Positions 46,896 to 56,003 of a DNA stretch of 64,000 bases are shown in pieces. The stretch is from Paracoccus aerodenitrificans (GTDB lineage: Bacteria; Pseudomonadota; Alphaproteobacteria; Rhodobacterales; Rhodobacteraceae): NCBI RefSeq assembly GCF_027913215.1, contig NZ_CP115784.1, positions 3,109,501-3,173,500 of the forward strand, in the 5' to 3' direction. The notes under the pieces are model-generated. The model saw only the letters and a list, made by a program, of their open reading frames with translations, was not told the origin of the DNA and ran no database searches. The position numbers and the translations under genes were made by a program. Positions within the stretch are counted from its first letter, which is position 1. Each line of letters begins with the position of its first letter.

Positions 46896-47424
46896 GGTGG
46901 TTGCGATGTTCATTGCCGCATCATCCCTGCCGATTGCGGCGTTGTCGTTGCAGCCTCGTGAAGCGGTCAGCGCATCATCCGAGGCGGGGCAAAGCCTGCT
47001 TGACGGATGTGGTGACGTTCCCGAAGTGGTCAATCTTGTTCATGAACTTGGCATCCGCGAGGACCGGATTGGCAAGGCGCTTTCGGCACTGGATGATCGG
47101 CGCACCGACATTGCCGAGGCTCGCGAAATGCTTACTGCCGAGCTTCGGCGTCTGAAATCCGCAAGCCAAGACAGGCAACGAGGATCGGGGACGCATGCTC
47201 AACGTGCTGTGGATCAGGATATCGCCCGGCTGGTTGCGGTTTACGAAGCGATGAAGCCGAAAGAGGCCTCAGAGGTTATTGCGTCCCTGCCGGATGGCTT
47301 CGCGGCGGAACTTCTCATGCGGGTAAACCCCGAAACCGGGGCGCGGATTCTTGCGGAGGTCACGGCAGAGAAAGCTGCGGTTCTGACCACCTATATGGGC
47401 GCCCGCAGCGCTGCGCTGAAATAG
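46888..47424 (+). CDS. motE: MotE-like periplasmic motor chaperone
   Basis: 178 residues. N-terminal signal (MLRVVAMFIAASSLPIAALS), then a helical region (REDRIGKALSALDDRRTDIA) and a C-terminal MgtE-N-like part (VYEAMKPKEASEVIASLPDG and AAELLMRVNPETGARILAEV). MotE-like proteins assist MotC folding in rhizobia; here the MotB/MotC partner is not in the window. Start at MLRVV, with AGGAA seven bases upstream, inside the end of the previous gene. Confidence 0.82.
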   Translation: MLRVVAMFIAASSLPIAALSLQPREAVSASSEAGQSLLDGCGDVPEVVNLVHELGIREDRIGKALSALDDRRTDIAEAREMLTAELRRLKSASQDRQRGSGTHAQRAVDQDIARLVAVYEAMKPKEASEVIASLPDGFAAELLMRVNPETGARILAEVTAEKAAVLTTYMGARSAALK

Positions 47425-47433
47425 GAGATCCCG

Positions 47434-48300
47434 ATGTTTGGTGTCCTCGGCATCGTGCTGACTCTGGTCATGGTCTTCGGCGGCTACGCGCTTTCAGGCG
47501 GCAAGATGGGTGTGATCCTTCACGCGCTTCCCTTTGAAATGATGATTATCGGCGGCGCGGCTGTCGGCTCTTATATTTTGTCCAACAGCGGCGCCGTTCT
47601 GAAGCACACCGGCCCGGCTCTGGTGCGGGCGTTCAAGGGGCCGGTCTGGCAGGCCGGGGATCATGAAGACCTGCTCTGCCTGATGTTCCAGCTTCTGCGG
47701 TTGGCGCGCAGCAACCCGGTTGAGCTTGAGGAGCATATCGAAAACCCTGAAAGCAGTGAGATATTCAAGATTTATCCGCGTATTCTGGCACACCATGAGG
47801 CCGTATCCATCATCGCGGACACGTTGCGATCGACAAGCCTGAACTATGACGACCCGTATCAGGTCGAGGATGTTCTGGGCAAACGCATCGCACTGATCCG
47901 GGAAGAGCAGATGCATGTCCCGCATGCCCTGCAATCGATGGCGGATGCGTTACCGGCTTTGGGTATCGTGGCGGCTGTGCTGGGTGTGATCAAGACGATG
48001 GGCTCGATCGACAAGCCACCGGAAGTGCTTGGAGAGATGATCGGCTCGGCGCTTGTGGGCACATTTCTGGGCGTATTTCTGGCCTATGGTCTGGTTGCTC
48101 CGCTTGCGCAGCGCCTGGGCGACGTTTGCAAGCACGATATGTCATTTTTCGACGTGATCAAATCGGTGATGGTCGCCAGCCTGCACCAGCACGCGACGAA
48201 TTTATGCGTCGAGGTGGGGCGTCAGTCAGCGCCCGAGGATGTCAGGCCAAGCTTCGTTACGCTGGAAAACGCCTTGCGTGACATCAAGAGGGCGGCGTGA
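47434..48300 (+). CDS. motA: Flagellar motor stator protein MotA
   Basis: 288 residues. Four membrane helices (about 1-20, 28-48, 168-190, 200-222) and a large cytoplasmic loop (80-165) with FQLLRLARSNPVELEEHIENP. The proline-rich segment MADALPALGIVAAVLGVIKT followed by GSIDKPPEVLGEMIGSALVG is the conserved ion-channel region. motB is absent here, so it must lie elsewhere. Overlaps the next gene. Confidence 0.95.
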   Translation: MFGVLGIVLTLVMVFGGYALSGGKMGVILHALPFEMMIIGGAAVGSYILSNSGAVLKHTGPALVRAFKGPVWQAGDHEDLLCLMFQLLRLARSNPVELEEHIENPESSEIFKIYPRILAHHEAVSIIADTLRSTSLNYDDPYQVEDVLGKRIALIREEQMHVPHALQSMADALPALGIVAAVLGVIKTMGSIDKPPEVLGEMIGSALVGTFLGVFLAYGLVAPLAQRLGDVCKHDMSFFDVIKSVMVASLHQHATNLCVEVGRQSAPEDVRPSFVTLENALRDIKRAA

Positions 48301-48611
48301 TGGTGCTGGCAGGTTTTCTCGCGGCCAGCCTCAGCCTTGTACCCGTCCCGGAACTGGCGGAAATGACGGAAGAAATTGATGCCTTGGTCCTTGCTGGAAA
48401 GGCGGTGCCGCCCGATTTTCTGCTGCGTGTCCGCCGCATGGCATCGCCAGAAGAGCGGATGCAGATCGTGGTGTATTTACGGCGCTCCGGCCTGCTGACA
48501 GGCCCGGCGCTTGATCTTCATCGCTATGTTTTTAACGCAGAGAGCGGAACATCCCAAACTGACCGGAACATGAATGATACTGCGTCAGCACAGGTTTCAG
48601 CCGAGAAATGA
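48300..48611 (+). CDS. Uncharacterised small protein between motA and flhA (103 aa)
   Basis: Not recognised. The N-terminus has a hydrophobic stretch (MVLAGFLAASLSLVPVP) that could be a short signal, followed by a polar helical part (AEMTEEIDALVLAGKAVPPD, then RMASPEERMQIVVYLRRSGL). Overlaps the motA stop by one base and flhA by four, so it is a true member of the operon. Probably an accessory motor or export factor, by context only. GTG one codon earlier is an alternative start. Confidence 0.7.
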   Translation: MVLAGFLAASLSLVPVPELAEMTEEIDALVLAGKAVPPDFLLRVRRMASPEERMQIVVYLRRSGLLTGPALDLHRYVFNAESGTSQTDRNMNDTASAQVSAEK

Positions 48612-50698
48612 GGGTTGAACCACGCAGCGAAGCGGGGCCTGCGGGCAATATAAAAGGGGTGGCGATTACCTCCGGGCTGGTTCTGATCGTACTCACGATG
48701 GTGATCCCAATCCCGGCGGGGCTTCTGGATCTGGGAATCGCGCTTTCCATCGCCACAGCGACAATGATTCTGGTGATGGCCTCGACGGTTGAGAAGCCGA
48801 CGGATTTTCAGGCTTTTCCGGTTCTGCTTCTGATATCGCTGGTCATCCGCCTGTCGCTGAATGTTTCATCGACGCGGCTGATCCTGTCGGAGGGACATAC
48901 GGGCAGCGGCGCAGCCGGCCATGTCATCAGCGGGTTCTCGCAGTTTGTCGCCGGTGGCTCGCTGATGATCGGGATCACGATTTTCGCGGTGATTTCAGCG
49001 GTAAACTTCATTGTGATCACAAAAGGCGCCGGACGGATGGCCGAGGTGTCCGCGCGGTTCGCTTTGGACAGCCTGCCGGGGAAGCAGCTGGCGATTGACG
49101 GTGATCTCAGTTCGGGGGCGATTGATCACGCCGAGGCTCGTCGCAGGCGTGGCAATGATCAACGCGAGATCAGCTTTTTCGGCTCTCTGGACGGAACATC
49201 GAAATTCGTGAAGGGCGATGCGATTGCCGGTATCGTGATTACGCTGATAAACCTGCTGGTCGGAATCGCGATGGGCGTGATCGTTCATGGACTGCCGGTC
49301 GGTCAGGCTCTGGACAGCTATTCCCGCCTGACAATCGGGGATGGGTTGGTCAGTCAGGTCCCGTCTCTGATTACCTCAATGGCTGCAGCGCTTCTTTTGT
49401 CCCGTGGCGGAGCGACCGAGGAAACCTCAACCCTCATTTTGGGTCAGGCGCTTGCCGATTGGAGAGCGCCAGCGGTTGTGTCCGGCACAATGCTTCTGAT
49501 GGCCGCGATACCGGGGATGCCCGGCCTCCTCTTTATCGGTCTGTCCGCGGTACTGGCTGTTACAGCGGTGCTGATCCGGCGCCGGCGCAAATCGGCTGTA
49601 CGGACTGAACAGGTAGATGCTCTGCCCGACCCTCCTGCGGTGAGGCGCATAGGGGACGATCTCGATATGGACGAAATCACGGTTGAGATCGGCAGTGATC
49701 TGGTCATGGACGCGCTTGATTCCGGGCGTGGGCTGGCGACGCGGATCGGAAATCTCAGAAGCTATATGGCGCGTAGTTTCGGCATTGTCATGCCGGAGGT
49801 GCGCATCACTGATGACGGCGATTGTGCGCGTGACGAATATCAGATCCGTATCCACGGAATTGCTCGTGGCCGTGGCAGGCTTGAGATCGGGCGTTTGCTG
49901 GCGCTTGGGGACGATGCGGCGCTTTCTGTGCTGGACGGGCCGGAAATCCGAGAGCCGGTTTTCGCTGCACAGGCGAAATGGATAGATACTGACCGCCGGG
50001 AGGATGCGACGATTTCAGGTGCGACAATCGTTACGCCGATGGAGGTGCTTTCGACCCATCTGATGGAAGTCGTGAAATCCAATCTCAGCGAGTTGTTGAC
50101 GCTGACCGCGTTGCAGCGTTTGATCTCGGAACTGAAAGAGATGTCCGATCCGGCGCGGGCAAGTTCATATCGTACGTATTTTGACAGTATGATCCCCGAA
50201 AAAATCGCGCCTGAATTGCTTCTGGGGGTTCTCAGGCAGATGCTGGATGAAGGCCTGTCGATCCGCAACCTGCCGCTGATCACCGATGCGATCCATGAAT
50301 TCCGCGGCGCGGGGTCTCCGGATGCGGTATTCGAAGCGATCCGCCCCAGGCTTCGGGGCCAGATCACGCAGCGAATGCTGTCGGCATCAGGCAGGCTTAA
50401 TCTGGTTCAGCTTCACCCCGGATGGGAGGCTGAGTTCGTTACGATAGATGAGGGCATAAAGCGCGGCGCGACCGAGCTGCCCGTCGCGGAATTGGCCCGC
50501 AGGCTGACCGATCGCGTCAAATCGCGGCTTGCCAGTGTAGATGCCGGTGCAGACCCGATCATCGCCGCGCCCGACCATCGCCGGCGACAGATCCGGAATA
50601 TACTGCGCTCTCACGGTGTGACTGTGCCTGTGCTGGGGTTGGGCGATATCGATCCGGCGGCGGATATCAATCTGCTTGGCTCGATCGAGGTTGGATGA
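48608..50698 (+). CDS. flhA: Flagellar export gate protein FlhA
   Basis: 696 residues. About eight membrane helices in residues 20-320, the conserved FHIPEP-like loop region (FALDSLPGKQLAIDGDLSSG followed by AEARRRRGN), and a cytoplasmic C-terminal domain (about 340-696, e.g. MPEVRITDDGDCARDEYQIR) that binds export chaperones. Length normal. Overlaps fliR by four bases. Confidence 0.97.
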   Translation: MRVEPRSEAGPAGNIKGVAITSGLVLIVLTMVIPIPAGLLDLGIALSIATATMILVMASTVEKPTDFQAFPVLLLISLVIRLSLNVSSTRLILSEGHTGSGAAGHVISGFSQFVAGGSLMIGITIFAVISAVNFIVITKGAGRMAEVSARFALDSLPGKQLAIDGDLSSGAIDHAEARRRRGNDQREISFFGSLDGTSKFVKGDAIAGIVITLINLLVGIAMGVIVHGLPVGQALDSYSRLTIGDGLVSQVPSLITSMAAALLLSRGGATEETSTLILGQALADWRAPAVVSGTMLLMAAIPGMPGLLFIGLSAVLAVTAVLIRRRRKSAVRTEQVDALPDPPAVRRIGDDLDMDEITVEIGSDLVMDALDSGRGLATRIGNLRSYMARSFGIVMPEVRITDDGDCARDEYQIRIHGIARGRGRLEIGRLLALGDDAALSVLDGPEIREPVFAAQAKWIDTDRREDATISGATIVTPMEVLSTHLMEVVKSNLSELLTLTALQRLISELKEMSDPARASSYRTYFDSMIPEKIAPELLLGVLRQMLDEGLSIRNLPLITDAIHEFRGAGSPDAVFEAIRPRLRGQITQRMLSASGRLNLVQLHPGWEAEFVTIDEGIKRGATELPVAELARRLTDRVKSRLASVDAGADPIIAAPDHRRRQIRNILRSHGVTVPVLGLGDIDPAADINLLGSIEVG

Positions 50699-51438
50699 TG
50701 TCGCCTGATCTGTCCGCGTTCCTGTTTCCACTTTTGCTGGCTTATCTGCGTGTACAGGCTCTTATCCTGATGCTGCCAGCATTGTCCGAACGGCTTCTTT
50801 CGGTCAGACTGAGGATCGCGCTTGCTGTCATGCTTGCTCCGATGGCTTATGCGCTCTCGCCGCCACAGTTTAGCCTGCCGACCGGGCCTGCCGGTCTTGC
50901 TGTGGATGCCGTTCAAGAGCTTATGGCCGGGTTTCTTGCTGCCTTGCCGGCACGGTTGATCGCGTTCTCGCTTCATACGGCGTCATCTGCGCTTGCGGCA
51001 ACAGCATCCCTGTCTCAACTGATCGGAACGGGAACAGAGGCCGCGCCGCATCCGGTCGGAAATCTGTTGTATCTTGCCGGTCTGGCCGTGCTGATGGCGA
51101 TGGGGCTGCCCATGATGCTGATCGATCTGATCGCGCAAAGCTATCTTGTCTTTCCGCCAGGCGGCGATGTGGTCCTGTCCGAAATCACGCAAAATGTGGT
51201 CGCATTGACCGCGCGTTCTTTCGTTATTGCGATGCTTCTGGCTGCTCCGTTCATTCTTGGCGGTCTGCTGTACCAACTGCTGACCGGGATCGTGAACCGG
51301 GTGATGCCGACCTTGCCCGTGGTGTTTATCGGCGCCCCTGCAATCATCTTGCTGGCTCTCGCCGGTCTGGCGTTCCTCTCGCCTGCGCTGCTTGCGGAAT
51401 GGGCTCGCGCCGTGTTCGAGGAGGGGATGTGGCGATGA
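50695..51438 (+). CDS. fliR: Flagellar export gate protein FliR
   Basis: 247 residues, six hydrophobic segments. Seen: LSERLLSVRLRIALAVMLAP near the start and LTGIVNRVMPTLPVVFIGAP, which is the most conserved FliR motif. Works with FliP, FliQ and FlhB in the export gate; fliQ was not found in the window. Overlaps flhA by four bases. Confidence 0.94.
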   Translation: MMSPDLSAFLFPLLLAYLRVQALILMLPALSERLLSVRLRIALAVMLAPMAYALSPPQFSLPTGPAGLAVDAVQELMAGFLAALPARLIAFSLHTASSALAATASLSQLIGTGTEAAPHPVGNLLYLAGLAVLMAMGLPMMLIDLIAQSYLVFPPGGDVVLSEITQNVVALTARSFVIAMLLAAPFILGGLLYQLLTGIVNRVMPTLPVVFIGAPAIILLALAGLAFLSPALLAEWARAVFEEGMWR

Positions 51439-51469
51439 AGGCTCTGCATTCCGATGCGGGCGGTCACGC

Positions 51470-52543
51470 ATGAGCGAAGAAGACAGTGAAAAGCAGTTCG
51501 ATGCGACGGAACAGAAGCTGCGCAAGGCCCGAGAAAAGGGCGATTTTCCGCGCTCGACCGAGGTTAACGCTGCGCTTGCTTATCTGGGTTCTGTCGCTGC
51601 GGGGGCCGTGGCGATGAACTGGGCTGTGCCAATTTGGACCAATTCAGCCGCGTTGCTATGGCATGAGATTGGCACATCGCGACATGATTCTGCTGACCTT
51701 GCTGAATGGGATGCGGCGACCGTTACCTGGCGGCTGGCTTCGCTTATTGTGCTGGGGCTGGCCACGATTCCGGCGACAGTGATCCTGATGGGGCTGATCG
51801 TTCAGCGGGGGCTCGTCTTTGTTCCCAGCAAGCTCGCCTTGGATATCTCGCGCATCAACCCGGTCAAGAATGCAAAACAGAAGTTCGGCAGGACAGGGTT
51901 GGTCAATTTTGCGATCTCGGCCGGAAAGGCGTCCGCGGTGGGCATTGGCGGATGGCTGCTGTTTCGCGATATGCTGCCGGTTCTGACCGTTGCCTATGAC
52001 GATACCGCATGGGTCGCGGCTTTGCGCGTGGTGCTCTGGCGTGCCTTCCTGCTGGCAGTATCAATCTCGGTCGTTTTTGCGCTGTTTGATCTGTTCTGGA
52101 AACACCACGATTTCCATCGCCGCAATCGCATGTCTCTGAAAGAACTCAAGGATGAGATGAAAGAGAGCGAGGGCGATCCTTATATGAAGGCCGCGCGGCG
52201 TCAGAAATCTGTCGATATCGTGATGAGCTCTATGCTTGCCGATGTCGAAACAGCGGATGTGGTGATTGTGAACCCGACCCATTATGCGGTGGCTTTGCAG
52301 TGGAAACGCGGCAGCGGCAGGGCTCCGGTCTGTGTCGCCAAGGGGGTTGACGACATTGCGCTGCGTATCCGTGAACGCGCGAATGATCATAAGGTGCCGA
52401 TCTGGCCCGATCCGCCATCGGCCCGGGCAATCCATGCCTCGGTGCGGCTCGGGGATGAGATCATGCGTGATCACTTTGCGGCCGTTGCAGCGGCGATCCG
52501 GTTTGCCGAAGCCATGCGTGAAAAGGCGCGGCAGGGATGGTAG
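51470..52543 (+). CDS. flhB: Flagellar export switch protein FlhB
   Basis: 357 residues. N-terminal EEDSEKQFDATEQKLRKARE, four membrane helices, and the autocleavage motif NPTH at 268-271 (VIVNPTHYAVAL), followed by the short cytoplasmic domain that sets substrate specificity. Start at MSEEDSEK, 31 bases after fliR; a longer in-frame opening into fliR is not likely. Overlaps the next gene by seven bases. Confidence 0.96.
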   Translation: MSEEDSEKQFDATEQKLRKAREKGDFPRSTEVNAALAYLGSVAAGAVAMNWAVPIWTNSAALLWHEIGTSRHDSADLAEWDAATVTWRLASLIVLGLATIPATVILMGLIVQRGLVFVPSKLALDISRINPVKNAKQKFGRTGLVNFAISAGKASAVGIGGWLLFRDMLPVLTVAYDDTAWVAALRVVLWRAFLLAVSISVVFALFDLFWKHHDFHRRNRMSLKELKDEMKESEGDPYMKAARRQKSVDIVMSSMLADVETADVVIVNPTHYAVALQWKRGSGRAPVCVAKGVDDIALRIRERANDHKVPIWPDPPSARAIHASVRLGDEIMRDHFAAVAAAIRFAEAMREKARQGW

Positions 52544-52896
52544 AGAACGCCATCATGCTGACCCGGCTTGCGCGTCTGGCGGAACTGAAGGCAGATCCCC
52601 AGCTTCGCCGTCTTGCGGCCTATCGCAAGCAGGTCGCAGCAATGAATGCACGCAGGGATCTGTTTAAAGCAAAACTGAACGCTGCTTTTTCGCAGGGTTC
52701 TTCATGTTCGCTGGCTGAACTGCGTCTGTTCAGTCTTGAAGCGGGTTATGCTGCGGCGGCACTGGCGCAGGTCGAATCCGAACTGGCGGATATCCGACCG
52801 GGTCTGGAGCAGGCGCGAAAGGAAGCGGCGATCGCGTTTGGGCGGGTTCAGGCGCTTGATCAGTTGGCTCACAAGGCGAACACTGAAGAACCATAG
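52537..52896 (+). CDS. Small coiled-coil protein after flhB, FliJ-like
   Basis: 119 residues, helical and alanine/arginine-rich (TRLARLAELKADPQLRRLAA, AALAQVESELADIRPGLEQA). No membrane helix. The shape and position resemble FliJ-type export chaperones, but no diagnostic motif is visible, so the name is tentative. Start overlaps the flhB stop, so the two are co-translated. Last gene of the rightward flagellar operon; converges with the polysaccharide operon 28 bases on. Confidence 0.65.
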   Translation: MVENAIMLTRLARLAELKADPQLRRLAAYRKQVAAMNARRDLFKAKLNAAFSQGSSCSLAELRLFSLEAGYAAAALAQVESELADIRPGLEQARKEAAIAFGRVQALDQLAHKANTEEP

Positions 52897-52924
52897 CCGC
52901 TCACGACAGGATCGCGGGATATTT

Positions 52925-54328
52925 TCACCTGTCGGTCGGTATTTCGCCAGAGAACCCGAATTGAACATAATCTTTCTGATAGGCTGATCGCGCGGCGCTT
53001 TGCAGGGCAGGGTCGTTCAGGAAATCGGGTATGTTTTCGTTACTGACAAGCGGCGGCACCGGGTCGATATTCGCCGAGCGGGCGAGCCAGTCAAGATCAT
53101 CCGCCAGATCGGTTTCCCGCAGCACCACATCCGGCGAACGAAACTTCGCAAACCCGGCCAGAACCTCGCTTTGGGAAGCCCAGATCGGCAGGACGGGAAG
53201 GCTGGTCTGTCCCTGTAGATTCCTCCGCAGGAAGGCAATGAATTCGGGGAATATCTGGATCTGATTTTCCTCTGTCAGCGGCGCATCCGAGCTGTTCACA
53301 GGGATCTCCAGCCTGTGAATGTCGCGCAGGTTCTGCCGCAGGGCGGGTTCCGAGTTCTCCAGAAGATGGGTGAACGCGGCCCATGCGCGAAACAGCGGGT
53401 GACGCAGCACGGTGAAGCTGCGATGACCCGGATGCTCGCGAAGCCAGCGTCGCAGCCGGTTCTGGTTGAAGTCGCTTTGCGTGTCGCCTGCCGATTTCAT
53501 CCAGTTGATTATTGCCGCAGTGGGGCCTCCGCGGACCGGCATATAGATCAGGCCATGCCCTGCTTCGGTGGCAATAAAGCTGGGGACGGCGGGGCCGCGC
53601 TGCGGTTCGAAGCTGGGTATCCGGGAAAGCCGGAACGGATCCAGCGATGCGAGATCATGCTGCATCTCGGCGAAATTCGTGACCTTCTGGGACATGTCGC
53701 GTGGGTTCTGAGGGACCTGATCCGAGGCGGCTTCGACCTTTTCCAGATCCTTGCGTCCCAGCCAGTGAAGCAGCCCGGTCAGCACCTCGCTGTCGCGCAG
53801 ATCATCGTAATGCAGCAGGAACGGTGTCTGACCGGATGCCTGCAGCGCATGGAGGACCCGGCTTTGAAAGCCCTGGGTCGCGGCCAGCATTTGCCGGAAC
53901 GCTTCGCTGTCGTACTCTATGGCGGCCGCGATGGGTCGCTCGGTTTCGTTCAGCTTCCACTGATTGGTTTTCCGCGCAAGCTCGGTCGAGACATAGCTGT
54001 CCAGCGGATTGCGGCTGAGGATGATCTTGGCGCAGCGATGGTTTTGCAGGATTGCGTCAAGGACACGCGGATCGTGATCGTGGAAATAGCGAAATCCGGA
54101 CAGATGACTTTCTCGCTCGGTGATGGAGTTCAGCAGGCGGTGAGGGTCGGCTTCGCGCTCATCCATCGTCACACCGCGGATCTGATCGGTATTCGGCCAG
54201 CCGAGCATATAGGGGTTGAACGCCTCTCCGAAGCAGGTGACATGCTTGATCGCGTTCAGGGACGCCTCAAGCAGGTTCGAGCCGGTGCGCATCCCGGCGA
54301 AAATTACGAAGCTGTTAAAATCAGACAT
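52925..54328 (-). CDS. Two-domain sulfotransferase-like protein
   Basis: 467 residues. The N-terminal half is a PAPS-dependent sulfotransferase (Stf0/Sulfotransfer type): FAGMRTGSNLLEASL (10-24) is the 5'-phosphosulfate loop and IILSRNPLDSYVS (102-114) the 3'-phosphate motif. The C-terminal half (about 255-467) resembles a second sulfotransferase: LIYMPVRGGPTAAIINWM in the loop position, FTVLRHPLFRAWAAFTHLL, and the ending YQKDYVQFGF. The second loop lacks the usual lysine, so this half may be inactive. It overlaps the upstream glycosyltransferase by eight bases. Likely sulfates the polysaccharide. Confidence 0.8.
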   Translation of the reverse strand: MSDFNSFVIFAGMRTGSNLLEASLNAIKHVTCFGEAFNPYMLGWPNTDQIRGVTMDEREADPHRLLNSITERESHLSGFRYFHDHDPRVLDAILQNHRCAKIILSRNPLDSYVSTELARKTNQWKLNETERPIAAAIEYDSEAFRQMLAATQGFQSRVLHALQASGQTPFLLHYDDLRDSEVLTGLLHWLGRKDLEKVEAASDQVPQNPRDMSQKVTNFAEMQHDLASLDPFRLSRIPSFEPQRGPAVPSFIATEAGHGLIYMPVRGGPTAAIINWMKSAGDTQSDFNQNRLRRWLREHPGHRSFTVLRHPLFRAWAAFTHLLENSEPALRQNLRDIHRLEIPVNSSDAPLTEENQIQIFPEFIAFLRRNLQGQTSLPVLPIWASQSEVLAGFAKFRSPDVVLRETDLADDLDWLARSANIDPVPPLVSNENIPDFLNDPALQSAARSAYQKDYVQFGFSGEIPTDR

Positions 54329-56003
54329 TCCATTCCCGTTGAGATCGTGTGGCAGGGAATTCTCCCATCAGGCGCGGCTGTAGCCCGGCATTGCGGAGGC
54401 GCTGCAGGAAGCGGCCGATCTCTTCGATATCGCGCTGCACGGGCGGCTGATCATAAAGCGGCCAGCTTCCCGGCGTTATATCGCGCACGACGCGTTGCAG
54501 GATCGCTGCCGGGCGGGCGGCAAAGTCGGAAAGCTCCCAGATCTGGACATCCGCTTTTACCCAGACAGAGCGTAGGATCTCAAGCTGTTCAAGCTCAATG
54601 CGCTGAAGCCGAGCCGCCGCGCGTCTGACATCGTCGAATGGCATATCGGAATGCATAAGAGGGACGACCCATGCGCCGGTGATGATCCGTATCGTTGCAT
54701 TCGGGTCGGTGACCATGAACCAGTTGAGATCCTGAAGATCGCGCGGACTCATCTGGAAGATCTGCATCCTATCCGAGATCCTGATCAGGCTTGTCAGGAA
54801 CCCCACCGGATCGTAATCTCTGCTGGCGGGGTGGCTGGGCAGCGCTCCAGGGCCGCATTCAGGACGACCGGCGAACTCTACCATGTCGGGCGCGAGAATA
54901 TGTCCATGGACATCGCCCTCAACGCGCGGCTTGAGCCAACTCTCGAAATCGGGATAAAGATCGCTGAAACCCTGCAGAACCGCGTAAGGTGCAGAGGTCT
55001 TGCCGTTTTCGCGGTCTTTTCGCGGATAGCGGCTTTGCATGTACAGTCCGGGACGTCCCAATTTGCGCCGAGCCACGGCGGCGGCGATCATGCGTTCCAT
55101 GCTGACCGGGTTAGGTTCGTCTGCAGAGTTCTCCGGTCCGGCATCTTCCGGAAATCGGGCAAACAGCTCATGCGCACCGGACCAGATCTTGCGCGCAACG
55201 AAGCAGCGTGAGAGAGCCAGCATGTCTGCATGATCGCTGTAGAGAATATAGGGTTTTCCCTGATCATCGAAATTCGACAATGTAAGTGATCGGCTTTCGA
55301 TCCGGGTCGAATGCAGGCGCACCAGAGATTGGAAATAGGCTTCATCCGGAATCCAGACCCAGTAGAAAAAGCGGTCATATATCTTGCGGTGCGGATCGTT
55401 CAGAATAGCGCTGAGTGTTTTGCGCGTCAGGCACCACCATTGCGAGCCTAAATGCGGGACGACCCCTTGTGGCAATCTGCGTCTGATGCGCAGCCAACGT
55501 TGCAGATTAACCGTAAGATCGAATAAGCGCCGACGTTTACGCCAGGAGAACGGGAAGAAGCGGCGGAAACGTTCGCTGTTGAGTCCCCCGACCGTCCAAC
55601 CGACATCCTCGGCGCTGACACTTTCGATGAAATCCACATTAGCGTGTCGTGTAAGATAATCTGTCAGTTCTCTGACGGGCCTCAGGGGAAGGCAGCTTCC
55701 GGATGCCACGATGACATGTGTTACATCCAGAAACCGTTCAAGCAGGACTTCGGCCGAATTCTGCGTCGCCCTGACCATTGAGAACATGCCCCAATGGCAC
55801 TCACCCCTGGGCACCCATTGGAGGTCCTTTAGATCGGACAAAACATGTTTCATAACCTCGTATTGATCATCCGGTGTTCGGCGGTCGACGTGAATCGCAA
55901 CGGCGGCGCCGCCGTCATGCCAGATACGGACCATCTTGGCTGCGACATGCAAATCGTCATGGCACAGGAATATTACCCCAAGTCTCGCGGCTGGCGGCAT
56001 CAT
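54321..56003 (-). CDS. GT14-type glycosyltransferase with unknown C-terminal domain
   Basis: 560 residues. The N-terminal part (about 5-290) resembles beta-1,6-N-acetylglucosaminyl/xylosyltransferases (Branch family): FLCHDDLHVAAKMVRIW, AIHVDRRTPDDQYEV, ASGSCLPLRPVRELTDYLTR and WWCLTRKTLSAIL. The C-terminal half (about 350-560) carries no motif I recognise; it may be the DUF5928-type domain found in Rhodobacteraceae, to be checked. Start at MMPPAARLG, where ATGA overlaps the upstream gene's stop; an in-frame start further up is less likely. Confidence 0.78.
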   Translation of the reverse strand: MMPPAARLGVIFLCHDDLHVAAKMVRIWHDGGAAVAIHVDRRTPDDQYEVMKHVLSDLKDLQWVPRGECHWGMFSMVRATQNSAEVLLERFLDVTHVIVASGSCLPLRPVRELTDYLTRHANVDFIESVSAEDVGWTVGGLNSERFRRFFPFSWRKRRRLFDLTVNLQRWLRIRRRLPQGVVPHLGSQWWCLTRKTLSAILNDPHRKIYDRFFYWVWIPDEAYFQSLVRLHSTRIESRSLTLSNFDDQGKPYILYSDHADMLALSRCFVARKIWSGAHELFARFPEDAGPENSADEPNPVSMERMIAAAVARRKLGRPGLYMQSRYPRKDRENGKTSAPYAVLQGFSDLYPDFESWLKPRVEGDVHGHILAPDMVEFAGRPECGPGALPSHPASRDYDPVGFLTSLIRISDRMQIFQMSPRDLQDLNWFMVTDPNATIRIITGAWVVPLMHSDMPFDDVRRAAARLQRIELEQLEILRSVWVKADVQIWELSDFAARPAAILQRVVRDITPGSWPLYDQPPVQRDIEEIGRFLQRLRNAGLQPRLMGEFPATRSQREWNV

